Origin: Megalobrama amblycephala
Lineage: Eukaryota; Chordata; Actinopteri; Cypriniformes; Xenocyprididae
NCBI RefSeq assembly: GCF_018812025.1
Contig: NC_063049.1
Span: 40,041,503 to 40,105,502 of the forward strand
Direction of reading: 5' to 3'
Length of the DNA stretch: 64,000 bases
Position 1 is the first letter of the stretch. Every line of letters starts with the position of its first letter. The translations under genes were made by a program, and so were the position numbers. Below the pieces are notes generated by a model. The model was given only the letters and a program-made list of their open reading frames with translations. It ran no database searches and was not told the origin of the DNA. This document shows positions 11,097 through 23,000 of this stretch, one piece after another.

Positions 11097-11943
11097 CTAA
11101 ATTTTTATTTATTTATTTATTTATTGCTACTGGAGTTTACATTAGAGACACTATTAAAATGTGTAAATAAATAAATATGTTATGTGTCTATATTAAATAT
11201 AAATATATTTAGGCTAGCATTAAACATGTTTTGCAGTACAGTAATGATGATGAGAATTTGCATTGCCGAAAAAAAAATTCGGGAAAATGTGCTTAACTGT
11301 CATGAAAATGTCCTAATGTAAATGTAAAATCTAAAGGTTTCAAAAACAGGCTTAATTTTCTTTGAGCAAAACATAAATATATTGTGAATATATCATCCAG
11401 CCCTTAAGGAGACACAGCATTTTGATTCAAGATGCCATAACATCACATCCACGGGTACAATGGAAAATGACATGTAGAAATGACCAGATGAAATGGAGTA
11501 CAGCACCCGAGGGAGATCCTGTTAGGACAGGAAGAAGCAGCATAATTAAGATTGACTAGCTCTAACAAATTGCAAAATGGGCTTGCTCTTGACCCTGTGG
11601 GACGTTTCTGCCTGTCTGAGTAAACGTTCTCATTAGGAATATTAAGAATAACAGATTTCACAATCACAACAAACCCACAGTCACATCTGATGGGTACATT
11701 ATGCTCATGGAGAGAGAGCAGTACATTAAATATATGTTAGCCATAAATGAATGCAGAAAGATTATATAGAAACTTAAATCTAAATGTCAAAACCAACACA
11801 GGGTTTTTATAGCAGATGAAGAATTGAGGAGAAACAGCTGGTGCCTCAGTTTACCACATGACAAATATAGCCAATGACAATGTTCATAGAACGGCACCAT
11901 CTCATAATACAATCACATCAGTGTTCATAGGTAAACTATGAAT
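11097..11943. other. No gene recognised
   Basis: AT-rich sequence starting with a short (TTTA)n run at about 11,104-11,125. No convincing coding or RNA signal. Confidence 0.55.
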
Positions 11944-11947
11944 TTAA

Positions 11948-12690
11948 AGTCCCCCTGTAGTCAATTTTATCCCTTAAAACTCATCTTTGATCACCAAAAT
12001 AACATGTAATTTGTTTTTCTGTGAAAAAAAGTTCTTCATGCCTTAAAATAGCTTGAATGTAACTCTACACCCTTGCCTCATTTAATATATGGGGATCAAG
12101 GAATATGTAAATTAGCTCCACCTGCACTCGCTCACACCAGCTCAGAGATCCACTCGGTCAACTTACTGAGGTAAACGCTACACAATGTTATCGCTTTTAC
12201 AACATCGGACACATAACAGTGATTAATATGATTATCCTTTTATCAAACAGCTAATAATGTGTTGTTAATGTTACACAAACCATGTTCTCGTTCGCCATGT
12301 CAGAGTCAGACTGCCTTCTGAAAATCAATGTCTTTACAAACGCTTTCAACAACTCAGAACGTCAGTAAAGAAAGGCATATAGTTCATCAAAACATCATAA
12401 TACACATCATACACCCACCATATTGCTAAATCTACACGACTCCCCTGCTAGTTCACTGTTAATGATATGCTAAAGCCCGCCGGCACATTGACAAGATTGG
12501 TTACAAGGTAGTTTCAGACGTCACAGATACTGTACCAGCGATTTCAAACCGTGGGTTTGAGACTGTCTTTTATCACAGCAATTTTAAGGAGAAAATACTC
12601 AGCAATGGTGTTGACTTATGAATTTGCACATGGTTTCTAGTATATTAAAAACACCACAGAGACATATAAACATTAAAAACTTGGTATCAT
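11948..12690 (+). mobile_element. TTAA-flanked MITE-like element (T2-like)
   Basis: Starts at a TTAA (11,944-11,947) with AGTCCCCCTGTAGTCAATTT and ends in a degenerate ACATTAAAAACTTGGTA near 12,690. I remember this terminus as the start of an abundant fish non-autonomous element whose other end is the approximate inverted complement. No coding sequence is seen. Confidence 0.5.
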
Positions 12691-13480
12691 AACTGTCCAG
12701 TGATTTAAAATACCTTTTGGATAACAGCAATCCAATAATGCATTGTGACAACATATTTGAGATATATTAACAACCCAATACTAAAAAGCATAGATAAAAA
12801 TATTTGAATTTAAAATGTACTATTTTTCTTTTTTAAAATATTAGCGTGTGAAATGTATTCTTTATGCTTTTTTAATATCCCGTCTTTAGCTTAGCAACTA
12901 CAAACTAATGAAATCAATAGAATCCCATGCAAATCGGTCACATATGAGGTTCGAGTCCACTGTATCAGTTTCGTCTCAGTTAAATGCAGCATGCATCTAT
13001 CACATTACAAAGCTGAAAGTGGATACGGTGTGTGCCTATGATCAAACACCTTTAATCTTCTGCATGAATGCCTGTTTTATTGAGACAGAACAGATTCAGT
13101 TTATAGAGTCTGTTTTTGGAACACTGGGAAAAACAGACAATGGAGGGGGTACAGTTTTTGGATAGGATGCTGAGTGGACTGTGTCTAATTCAGTGGTGGT
13201 GTCAGACCGGACATTCATTTTCACAATATCCACACTGTACAAAATGGGGTGATACTGTTGATTTAAGATGTCACACAGCAGCCCTTTTTGGAAATACTCA
13301 AATCACACAAATAAAAGTGAACCAAAGCCACAAATAAAAGCTGGAGGTATGCATGAAAATAGTTGGATACACACTTTTCAAATTTAAATTCACCAAAACC
13401 TCCAACAAACACATTTGTCCATTCACTTACAGGAACAACTCAAATCCATACAATAAAACTAATTATAAAACAGTTAGTTC
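12691..13480. other. No gene recognised
   Basis: AT-rich sequence. Overlapping short frames at 12,908-13,337 and 13,363-13,635 show no motifs. Confidence 0.5.
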
Positions 13481-14235
13481 CTGTCCTTGATTTTGATTGG
13501 TCAATAGCTGTTTTATTCGCGATAAAACACGGCTATGACCGCTTCACCAACGGTTCTGTGTATCACTACACAAAACCCTTAGCAACCACTCTTAGCAACG
13601 TAAACTGTATGTTCTCAGTTGATATTGTTCATTGATGTTTACTGTATTATGTAGAAGATTATTGTGAGAAAGAAATCGAGTGAGCGAGTTTATTACCTGC
13701 ACTCAGATTTAGCATTTTCCTTCAGGTCAGTCCATTGTTCATTATAAAAAATCTGTTTAAATGTCTGATGTATTATCTTGACCTTTTAACAGTTAAGGGG
13801 TTTTCCCGTGACTGACAGTGCTAGTCAAAGCATTTGTCAGTTGCGTCTTCACAACAGTTCAGTCTTTTCAATGTAAAAGTCTTCGCTACTGACTCACACA
13901 CTCATAAAGACAGTCTTTGCCGCCATCTAATGGTGTAATAATGTAACTTCTGTTGCTGTTCACAGTCAGGGACTATTTATTCTGGTGTAAGGAAGGCTTT
14001 TAGTAAGAGTTTACTTCATGAAATTTGCATTGTTACATATTTTTGGCTTTAATATTTGTATTGAGTGGTAACCGTTTTATAAAAGCAATAAGGTACTCGA
14101 GGCTAGTGCTGTATCATGTATAAGTCACAGCGGAAGGGGATGTAGGCACTCCGCTTCGCTTCCCAAACAACGCCCTTCAGCCGTGACTTGTTCACGATAC
14201 AGCACAGCCTCTCATACCTTATTGCTTATGTAAAT
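13481..14235. repeat. Interspersed repeat ending in an imperfect hairpin
   Basis: A block of higher GC content ends in an imperfect inverted repeat. The left arm at about 14,082-14,140 (AAGCAATAAGGTACTCGAGG) pairs with the right arm at about 14,170-14,228 (CTCATACCTTATTGCTTA), with AGTCACAGCGGAAGGGG pairing with the CCCTTCAGCCGTGACTTG part. Such hairpins occur within abundant cyprinid repeats. I cannot name the family. Confidence 0.45.
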
Positions 14236-14508
14236 TGATCAAAACTGAAGACATTTAAAGACATTTATAATGCTACAAAAATAATGTCTATATACTTCTT
14301 TTAATAACATTAAAAGTCTTCCCAATCCCAAACCTTTAAATGCTAGTGTATTAATATACACTTCCGAAAGACATGTTTTATGCACTATTTTTGTGCTGTA
14401 GATGGTATAAATTATAGCTGTTATATAATTAAGAGTAAATTAATTTGTATGAACGTCGCATTTGTTCCCTTGCTGGAGAGAAAAACTAAATAAAACATCC
14501 TAAGGTAG

Positions 14509-14690
14509 TTTGCATGTCGTAGCTGGTATAAGCTGGTTTACCAGCAAAGCCAAACAGGTGTTTAGCTGGTCACACAGCCTGACCAGCTGACAAGTACACA
14601 AAAACTAGTAAAGCAGATTGGGCAGGCTTAGAGACTAGTTTATCCAACCTAGGCTGGTTAAAACTGTATTTTTCAGCAGGTTTACATGGC
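14509..14690. repeat. Degenerate AGCTGGT/ACCAGC minisatellite
   Basis: Repeated AGCTGGT, CTGGTTTACCAGC, TAGCTGGTCA, GACCAGCTGA and TAGGCTGGTTAAAA words on both strands form a decayed minisatellite of a kind common in fish. Confidence 0.65.
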
Positions 14691-15539
14691 TAAAACCAAT
14701 CCCTATAACCCCCTAAAATGTGCACCATCTCAACAAACCATGTCACTCCCTGCAGATGTCCATATTAAATTATTTCCTCACAAAAAGTAGCTAAACAAAT
14801 TTCCATCAGACAGATATCCATCAGATGCAACCCTTCGCTCAGTGTCTGTGTGCATTACTCATAAAATCACAGAGGATGTGGCTCTGCTCGCTTTATGAGG
14901 GGGAAATGAGATGGAGGGAAATCTGCAAACATGTGGATACATAACCTCGGCCTGGGTGGGTCTCTGCTGTGTCCTGTTTTCCAGGGAACACTTCACACTT
15001 TCATCCAAAAACTAGAAAAATCGCAGTTTTGACAGCTGTGTTATCTTCCATTACAGAAAGAGAAATGATACGCCGCCATCTCCGCTGATAAGTGCTTATG
15101 CCTTCAGGACATCAAACACACGATCGCATGACACACGCTGAGCCTGGAGTGATCCGCGTTTTCTACAAAAGCGCTCTGATAGTGTCGGACATGAAAAGGC
15201 AGGAGACAGCTGGGTGGGGAACAGACAAGCTTCCTGTTTGAGCTGAAAAAAGAAAAACCTAGAAGCTTGTGTGTTCCTTGAAACCAGGGTCTTTCTGGGA
15301 AATCAGGAGAGACACAGGGCTTAGTTTTCATTGTTTTATGGTCATTGTTTAGGGAAGTGAAAGGGAAAGAAGAGGCCCTGAAGTGAGCGGTCTATCTACC
15401 TGACGCTGTTCCCGAGATAATCATCAAACCCACATCTGCTCTATGCATGATATTAAAATGATCATGAATTAAAGGCAGTAAAACAAATATGCCTACTACA
15501 ATAATTAATAAATATTTCATGTTTTAAATTAATCAACAT
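14691..15539. other. No gene recognised
   Basis: Mixed sequence. The open frame at 15,104-15,331 (minus) has no support beyond being open. Confidence 0.5.
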
Positions 15540-15950
15540 AAGTCTCTGATGTCCTCAGAATGTGTCTGAAGTCTACCTCACAGATCATTTATTATAGCTT
15601 GTCAAATTTGACCCTATTTGGGTGTGAGCAAAACACGGCGTTTTTGTGTGTCCCTTTAAATGCAAATGAGCTGCTGCTCCCGGCCCCCTTTTTAGAAGAG
15701 GGCGGAGCTTTAACAGCTCGTGCTTCGGTTGCTCAACAACAACAAAGCTGGAGAATCTCACGCAGCCAAAATGAGGATTGTCAGTAACGGTGTTCAGCCT
15801 TACATTGTTCAAACCGGTGTCGACACTGATGGAGAGACTCAGGAAGAAGTTACAACTTTTAGAATGAAACTGGACGTTTCTGAATGGTTAGTGGATAAAT
15901 TTATGTAGTTGCTGTGGAGTTGATTCAAAACATCGACTAACTTTTGCCAT
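15540..15950 (+). mobile_element. T2/Kolobok-like element, copy B, truncated both ends
   Basis: Homologous to the central part of copy A from AAGTCTCTGATGTCC to GTTGCTGTGGAGTTGATTCA. Both TTAA termini are missing. It contains the conserved 45-codon frame at 15,771-15,908, still open (ends SEWLVDKFM). Confidence 0.75.
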
Positions 15951-17619
15951 GACACTGTTGTCGCTTGTGAAAACAAAATGTTGTCATGCAAATGAAATCC
16001 TAAAGGTATATAGGTGATTTCTTAATAAAATATTACCCTTGCCATTTTCTTGACAGGCGACAGGTTTCATGACATACACCCCAAGACTCTCAGGATCTCC
16101 AAAAGCTATTTCACTGGTCTATCGGTTTAACTTAATACATTTGCATTTTTCAGACAGAAAATTGCACCTGCAACAACTTTCTCTTATTTTGCAATACAGA
16201 TTTACAATTCATAACATCTATCATACTGCATATTCTCAGCCTACATAAAAAAAAAAAATAAAAAAAAAATACACCAGCGACCAAAAAACTGCAAGAGCAG
16301 ATGAAGTATTACACAGTCCCATGCTGCACTGCAGGTTGCGGGAAGATATACGCATTCTCACTTGGAAGCAAGTAGTGATACCAAACAGAAAGATATCATT
16401 ATCATTGCAATTTAGTCAAATTTTTTGCTTAATTGAAATCGACCAACAAAGACAAGAGGTAAAGGATGTGAACGGCCTTTAATATCCATCTGTTAAGCTT
16501 GCTCAGCATGCTGTGGAGAAACGGTGAGAGTGGCTGCGCTTAATCAAATTAGATTTTGCGTGTGTGTGTGCGCGTGTGCCCTACGGCTGATGTTTTTTTA
16601 TAGATACTGCACCATGAGCCAGTGCTACACTCAGTCCCATACATGCTATTCACTATTTGAAAATGAATAACTCCCTCCAGAATCACTTCCGCAGACTCGT
16701 TTTCTGTGTGCACAGCAAAAAGGAGGTTCATTTTTGCATTTTAACTCTATCCCATATTTCATAGCGATGTCAGTACAAGAATGTTGAGGTCTGGCGAACC
16801 ACCATGACATCATATGATATGCTGAGGGACTGATTTGAAACACTCTATATAGGCAGCATCTATAGATTTCCCTTAACTGTAATGCTCAGTTTAGCATATA
16901 TTACAGTGAGAATAATATTAAACCAAAGCAATATCACTATCTGCACATTAATACACCTCTGTACAGGTTTTTACATATACAAATAGATGCAAACCTCAAC
17001 ATAACATCAGTAACTGATGAAATCAATTACCCTTTCACCTCCTCCTATTGATCCTAAAGCCATTCGGAGGATTGAACAGTCTACAAATGGAGACATGACA
17101 AGCGTCTGACTAATTAATAGAAATTTCTCATTCAAAGGACCCAGATTCCATCAAAGAAGAGCTGCTCTTGAAAACCTGCATTCATGCATAAAATACACAA
17201 CATTAAGCAACCCAGAGCATGTGCTCACAGGAACATATGCATGAGTATGTAGAACGCAAAAAATGCTGACATTCACACTTGTTTGTGAGACAAAAAGTAG
17301 TGGCAAGATATTCAATGGTCCTTAAACACTAGAATTAGACTGATAAAGGCTTTTCAATGGCCGACACCATTGAAAAGAGAGTAGGGAGGATAACAGGGCT
17401 ATATAATATATCAAATAATAATTCCCTAATAATGATGTAGACTATATAAAATTAAGCAACATCACAATGATTATCACAATTATTTTTTCTCCATTTAATC
17501 ATTTAGCATACACTAAAGGATGATCATTTTTGCATTGTATATTAAATATATAGATTCTGTTAAATTTAGGCTAAAATAATATAAAATAATATATAAAATT
17601 AAATGAAAAACATCAACTT
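15951..17619. other. No gene recognised
   Basis: Unique-looking DNA with A-rich tracts at about 16,245-16,270 and a short GT run at 16,558-16,576. Confidence 0.55.
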
Positions 17620-17891
17620 AAACTTTATTGCCTTTTAGTTAGTTGACAAGGTAATAATTTTCATTTTTTTAAGTTTAAGTAGTAAAATTACTAAGACTGA
17701 AGCTAAATGGAAATATTCAAAATAAAATAAAAAAATAAAAAAAATAATCAAAAGCACATAACAAAAGCACTAAATTATGAAACTTCAACTAAAATTAAAA
17801 TGAAATAAAAGCCAATTCGAAATATAAATAAATACTATAACAGCATAAATGATACTAAAATAAAAGTTACAAAGCAAATAAATGAATACTG

Positions 17892-17893
<2 letters not shown>
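17620..17893 (+). repeat. A-rich interspersed repeat
   Basis: Shares word order with 52,903-53,120: GTAAAATTACTAAGACTGAA, CAAAAGCACATAACAAAAGC, AAATTAAAATGAAAT and GATACTAAAATAA. This is a common A-rich fish repeat, and it is the sequence into which the LINE at 49,414 inserted. Confidence 0.6.

Positions 17894-17976
<83 letters not shown>
17894..17976. repeat. (AT)n microsatellite, about 40 units
   Basis: Uninterrupted AT dinucleotides, self-complementary and able to extrude as a cruciform. Confidence 0.98.
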
Positions 17977-17979
<3 letters not shown>

Positions 17980-19064
17980 ATAGTATTTATTCATATTTAC
18001 AATAATAAATTACATTTTAAAAAATGGAAACACGTGCATTATTCATTGATTTTGAAACGCATGCAAGGGGGAACTACTACTTCTGTTAATCGGCCTAATG
18101 GACGTGTTATCATCAGCCAATGCCGATTATCCCAAAATGGCCTACCATGAGGCAAAACATAATTTTATCACGACTGAACACTCTCAAACTGCCCTCAGAG
18201 GGAGAAAAGAAAATAGGAGGAGGGGTAGCAGGATTAGCCAAAGTATCCTGGGCTGCGGCAGCCCCACAATGAAGCTTTAATTGGACTCCTTTTGTCTCGA
18301 AATTGAACATTTCTGTGTGGGCCTTTAAGAACCTGCACAAAGGAGGGGAAAGGGAGGGAAAGAAAAGGCAAAGAGGAGGAAAACAGGGAAGAATATCCTC
18401 TTCAACTCTCTTCACTCAGGATATTTGGTGGCAGTGTCTTATCAAAGCTCTAAGATGGCTCATGGGGTCTCTTCCTCCACCTGAACAGTGCTTATTTAAG
18501 CCCGCTATTGAATGAAAACTAATCAGAGAGAGTGTGGGAACTCAAGCATACAGCCTAACAGAGATTCATACTCACTAAGGAACCTTCAGCTATGCCAGGC
18601 AGAGTTTCCTGCCCATATTATGATCACTTACAAGCTAAAAAAAAAATATTTTTGGAGTCTATTAGAATACATTTACACAATTTAAAATTCAAAACACATT
18701 TTTTTCATACTGCACATTGCTGTGGCACCTCTTTTCACTCTCTGCTGAGACACTTTTAGTTCCCGTCTCTTTAAGGCCAGTGTAAAATGATTCATGAACT
18801 CTTAATGTGTTAAAAATAAAAAAATAAAAACGACTTACAAGTTATCAGGATGAATCACTCTAGCGAATTACTCACTGAATCAGTGATACTAAATTAACAT
18901 CTAGCTGACTTACTGTTTTTTATGGCATGTAAATAATAACACTCCAAAATAAAAGAAAAAAATAGAACCAAAAACGCAGCAAAGAAAATAAATCATTACC
19001 ATTCATGTAGTGTCTTGGTCATGTGGCATGTTGTGGTCCGAATTTTCCCTAATTTCTACTGGAA
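17977..19064. other. No gene recognised; left flank of CACTA-like element
   Basis: Contains a purine-rich block (18,340-18,390) and opposing open frames at 18,098-18,415 without motifs. The last 60 bp resemble 29,625-29,660. Confidence 0.5.
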
Positions 19065-19102
19065 CACTGTAAAATCCAATAAGTAAACCTTACTTAAAAA
19101 AA

Positions 19103-19486
19103 GCATGCAAACCGATTGCCTTGAAAAAACCAAGTAAGGTGAAATAGGAATAGTATGTAGAACTAACAAGTGCCTGTCTAGTATTGTACACTTACAAGAG
19201 AGTTCCAGTAACTTAAAACAAATTTGTATCGTATACTTAATCATTTACTTTAGATGTACTTGTCTTAGTATAGACTACTCAGAATTACTATTTTAAACAA
19301 CTAAATCATTTCAAGTAAAATACACTTTGTGAGTGAGTATTCCTAACTAATTTATGCAAGTTGTGCTAAGGTGATGTTTTCTGAATACAACTTGGAATTA
19401 CTGAGTTTACTTTACTTCAAAGGCAATCCAGTTTACTTGTTAAAACCATGCAAACCGATTGCCTTAAAAAAACCAAGTAAGCGTTA
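19103..19486. repeat. Subterminal direct repeat of the CACTA-like element
   Basis: Two near-identical 40-bp copies (19,103-19,143; 19,447-19,486) share GCAAACCGATTGCCTT and AAAAAACCAAGTAAG. CAAGTAAGCGTCACTCAAGC near the right end (about 28,532) resembles the sequence after the second copy. Subterminal repeats of CACTA elements bind the element's own protein; that role here is inference. Confidence 0.6.
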
Positions 19487-19611
19487 CTCAATTAACTCAA
19501 GTGCTAACAATCATCTATTATAAATCATAGAGAATAGGTTCACAATTTTCCAAAGATAACATTTGCAACTGGACAAATAAATTTAAGGCAATGATACAAT
19601 TCAAAGGCAAA

Positions 19612-19617
19612 TTTATT
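19612..19617 (-). terminator. Candidate polyadenylation signal (AATAAA)
   Basis: AATAAA on the minus strand, about 465 bp beyond the stop codon of the PB1 gene and before the left terminus. A run of about 31 A on the plus strand lies nearby at 19,673-19,703. Position is plausible; usage is unproven. Confidence 0.3.
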
Positions 19618-19668
19618 GTATTTGTGTTCTTAACTGACAAGGATGGTACACACAAGTTTGCACTGGGG

Positions 19669-19705
<37 letters not shown>

Positions 19706-20080
19706 CAAATAGTCACTTTAGGTTTTTTAAATCTTTAAAACAAAAACCTTTTACAGTACAACAATCTAAATAAATGTATTTAAAATCTATATAAAAGTAC
19801 ATGTTTTTTCTGAGGCCATACCTTGACTCTTAACATCTTTAAATCAGTAACACTTCAGAGACCAAACTTGATATAACCAACAAGTTGACAAGTGCCAAAA
19901 GCAATGTCTCTGGAACACATGTCCATTAGAAAATAATACACTGGCAGCCTCTTAACTTGCTCAAGAACCAATGGGCTGACAATTTTAAACAAGTGCCTTA
20001 GTTTCCCTTTTTTTCTATCGACTAATCTAATTCCACTGTCATCAAATGTCAAATATCACTCTTGCACATTTGATTACATC

Positions 20081-23000
20081 TCAGCTCAACAGGAGATTTT
20101 TCAGAGATTGTAGTTTTGGTGGCAGTTTGTTCTGTCCCAAACCAATCATCACTTTCTGAATGAAGTTGAAAGTGTTTATCATGCCTTTTGGGTAATTCAA
20201 ATTTAAAGCATAAGTCAGACCAAACAAAACGCAAATTGCCTGAGGCAGATTCTGCAGATTATCCAGTACTATACCTCCCTCCACAATGATTGCAGTAGAC
20301 ACTGGGTCAAGGTACAGTTTATTTGGAATGAGAGGTTCTTCTTCATCAATAACAGTCAGCACCCCAACGGACACTTGTGGCCAGCCATCAACATCACATG
20401 CCTGAATGAAACCAAACAATAAAAATATTACAACAGGGAAATGTGAAAATCCACAGTTTTACATCATATTTTAGTGTGGTATTAAAAAGCAACTATTATT
20501 ATGAAGCACATGTTAATTTATTTCTAATGAAATTTAAGATGTCTACACAAATTCTGGGCAGGTCTAACAGTATTGGGTAGTTTGGTCATGTGACCAATTA
20601 AATGTATTTATTTTATGGTACTGCCATCTTAAAAGAGTTTTGTGTCTATCTGTGTGTCTATCTGTGTGTGTATCCATCCATCCATCCATCTATCTGTTTG
20701 TCTGTATATACAGTCGTGCCCAAAATTATTCATACCCTTGGAAAATATGACCAAAGAAGACTGTGAAAATAAATCTGCATCGTTAATGCTTTTGATCTCT
20801 TATTTTAAAAATCTACAAAAATCCAACCTTTCATTTGAGAATAATAATTTTAAATGGGGGGAAAATGTCATTATGAGAGATGTTTTTCTCTAATACACAC
20901 TGCTCACAATTAATCATACCCTTTTATTCAATACTTTTTGCAACCTCCTTTTGCCAAGATAACAGCTCTGAGTCTTCTTCTATAATGCCTGATGAGTTTG
21001 GAGAACACCCGAGGAGAGATAAGAGATCATTCCTTCATGCAGAATCTCTCCAGATCCATCAGATTCCAGCTCCATGTTGGTGCTTCTTCTCTTCAGTTCA
21101 CTCCACTCATTTTCTTTAGGGTTCAGGTCAGAGGACTGAGATGGCCATGGCAGAAGCTTGGTTTTGTGTTCAGTGACCCATTTTTGTGTTGGTTTTGATG
21201 TTTGTTTTGGATCATTGTCCTGATGGAAGATCCAACCACAGCCCATTATAAGACTTCTAACAGGGACAGTCAGGTTTTGATTTTTTTTTATCTGTTGGTA
21301 TTTGATAGAATCCATGATGCCATGTAAAAAGTGCCCCATGTGTACAATGAAATATACGGCTGTATCTTTAATGTTGTGGGCTTATTATTCTGATAGAGGT
21401 CCTGCACATCTTGATCAGATACATGGCATCATGGATTCTATCAAATACCAACAGATAAAAAATCATAACCTGACCACTTCTGCTAGAAATCTTATAATGG
21501 GCTGTGGTTGGATCTTCCATCAGGACAATGATCCAAAACAAACATCAAAACCAACACAAAAATGGGTCACTGAACACAAAACCAAGCTTCTGCCATGGCC
21601 ATCCCAGTCCCCTGACCTGAACCCTAAAGAAAATGAGTGGAGTGAACTGAAGAGAAGAAGCACTAACATGGAGCAGGAATCTGAAGGATCTGGAGAGATT
21701 CTGCATGAAGGAATGGCCTCTGATCTCTTGTCAGGTGTTCTCCAAACTCATCAGGCATTATAGAAGAAGACTCAGAGCTGTTCTCTTGGCAAAAGGAGGT
21801 TGCAAAAAGTATTGAATAAAAGGGTATGATTAATTGTGAGCAGTGTGTATTAGAGAAAAACATCTCTCATAATGACATTTTCCCCCCCATTTAAAATTAT
21901 TATTCTCCAATGAAAGGTTGGATTTTTGTAGATTTTTTAAATAAAAGATCAAAAGTATTAACGATGCAGATTTATTTTCACAGCCATCTTTGGTCATATT
22001 TACCAAGGGTATGAATAATTTTGGGCACGACTGTATATATGTGTCTGTCTGTCTATCTATCTATCTATCTGTCCTTACTAATTGTTATTTAAGTTTATGA
22101 AGTTTATAATAATTACCTTGCATTTTCCTATAATTTGCCCTTTTGTCATCATTTTATTTGATTATTTGTGCTGTAATGCTGCATATGAATGCTATTTTGT
22201 CCTTCTATTTAACACAGTCTTTAAAATAATTGCTGGAGGTTTGTCATTTTGTAAATGCTTTAACACCATAGACCTAGACTACTGTTCTACTACCAGTCAC
22301 AATTGTTACCAGACATAAGGCCCATTTTTTCATGGACTTTTCAATATTTATTTTTTTACTTAATTGACGTTGATTGTTTAATATCCTTACAAATACAATA
22401 CACATTTGGTAACACTTATAGGTTCATTAGTTAACATTAGTTAACTGCATTAGTTAACATGGACTAAAAATGAATTGCACTTATAAAGCTGCACTTTATC
22501 TTGTATGTTAATGTTAATTTCAACATTTACTAATACTTAAAATCTTTTATTAAAATATTAAATATAAATATTAAAATCTTGTTAACATTAGTTAATGCAC
22601 TGTGAACTAACTTTTGTATTGTATAAATGCTACGAAAAATAAAGGTAAAGTTTTCCTGATTTATTTTCTCTGATCACCCTTCTGGCTTACACTGAATTGC
22701 CACATTTTGGAGCCTTTGTCTTTTTACTGCACTCATAGGATGTAATCAAGATTAATCTTAAGTGTTGTCTCAAAATGGCAGCAAATACACTACCGGTCAA
22801 AAGTTCGGAAAAAGCTAGTTTTATTCATTTTTTTAAAAGAAATGCTGTACTATTTTAATACTTTTAATACTAAAATTATGACATTTTTATGAATGTTTTT
22901 TGGTAACTAGTAGAGTTTTTGGTAAAACAACTTTCGGAGCACAGAAGTGCAATTGATGACAATTCTTATTTTTTGGGAGAAGTAATCATTTAAAATTTTT

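Noticed and set aside
18098..18415. Overlapping plus and minus frames of 60 and 100 codons
   Set aside because: Both strands open at once in purine-rich DNA; composition effect.
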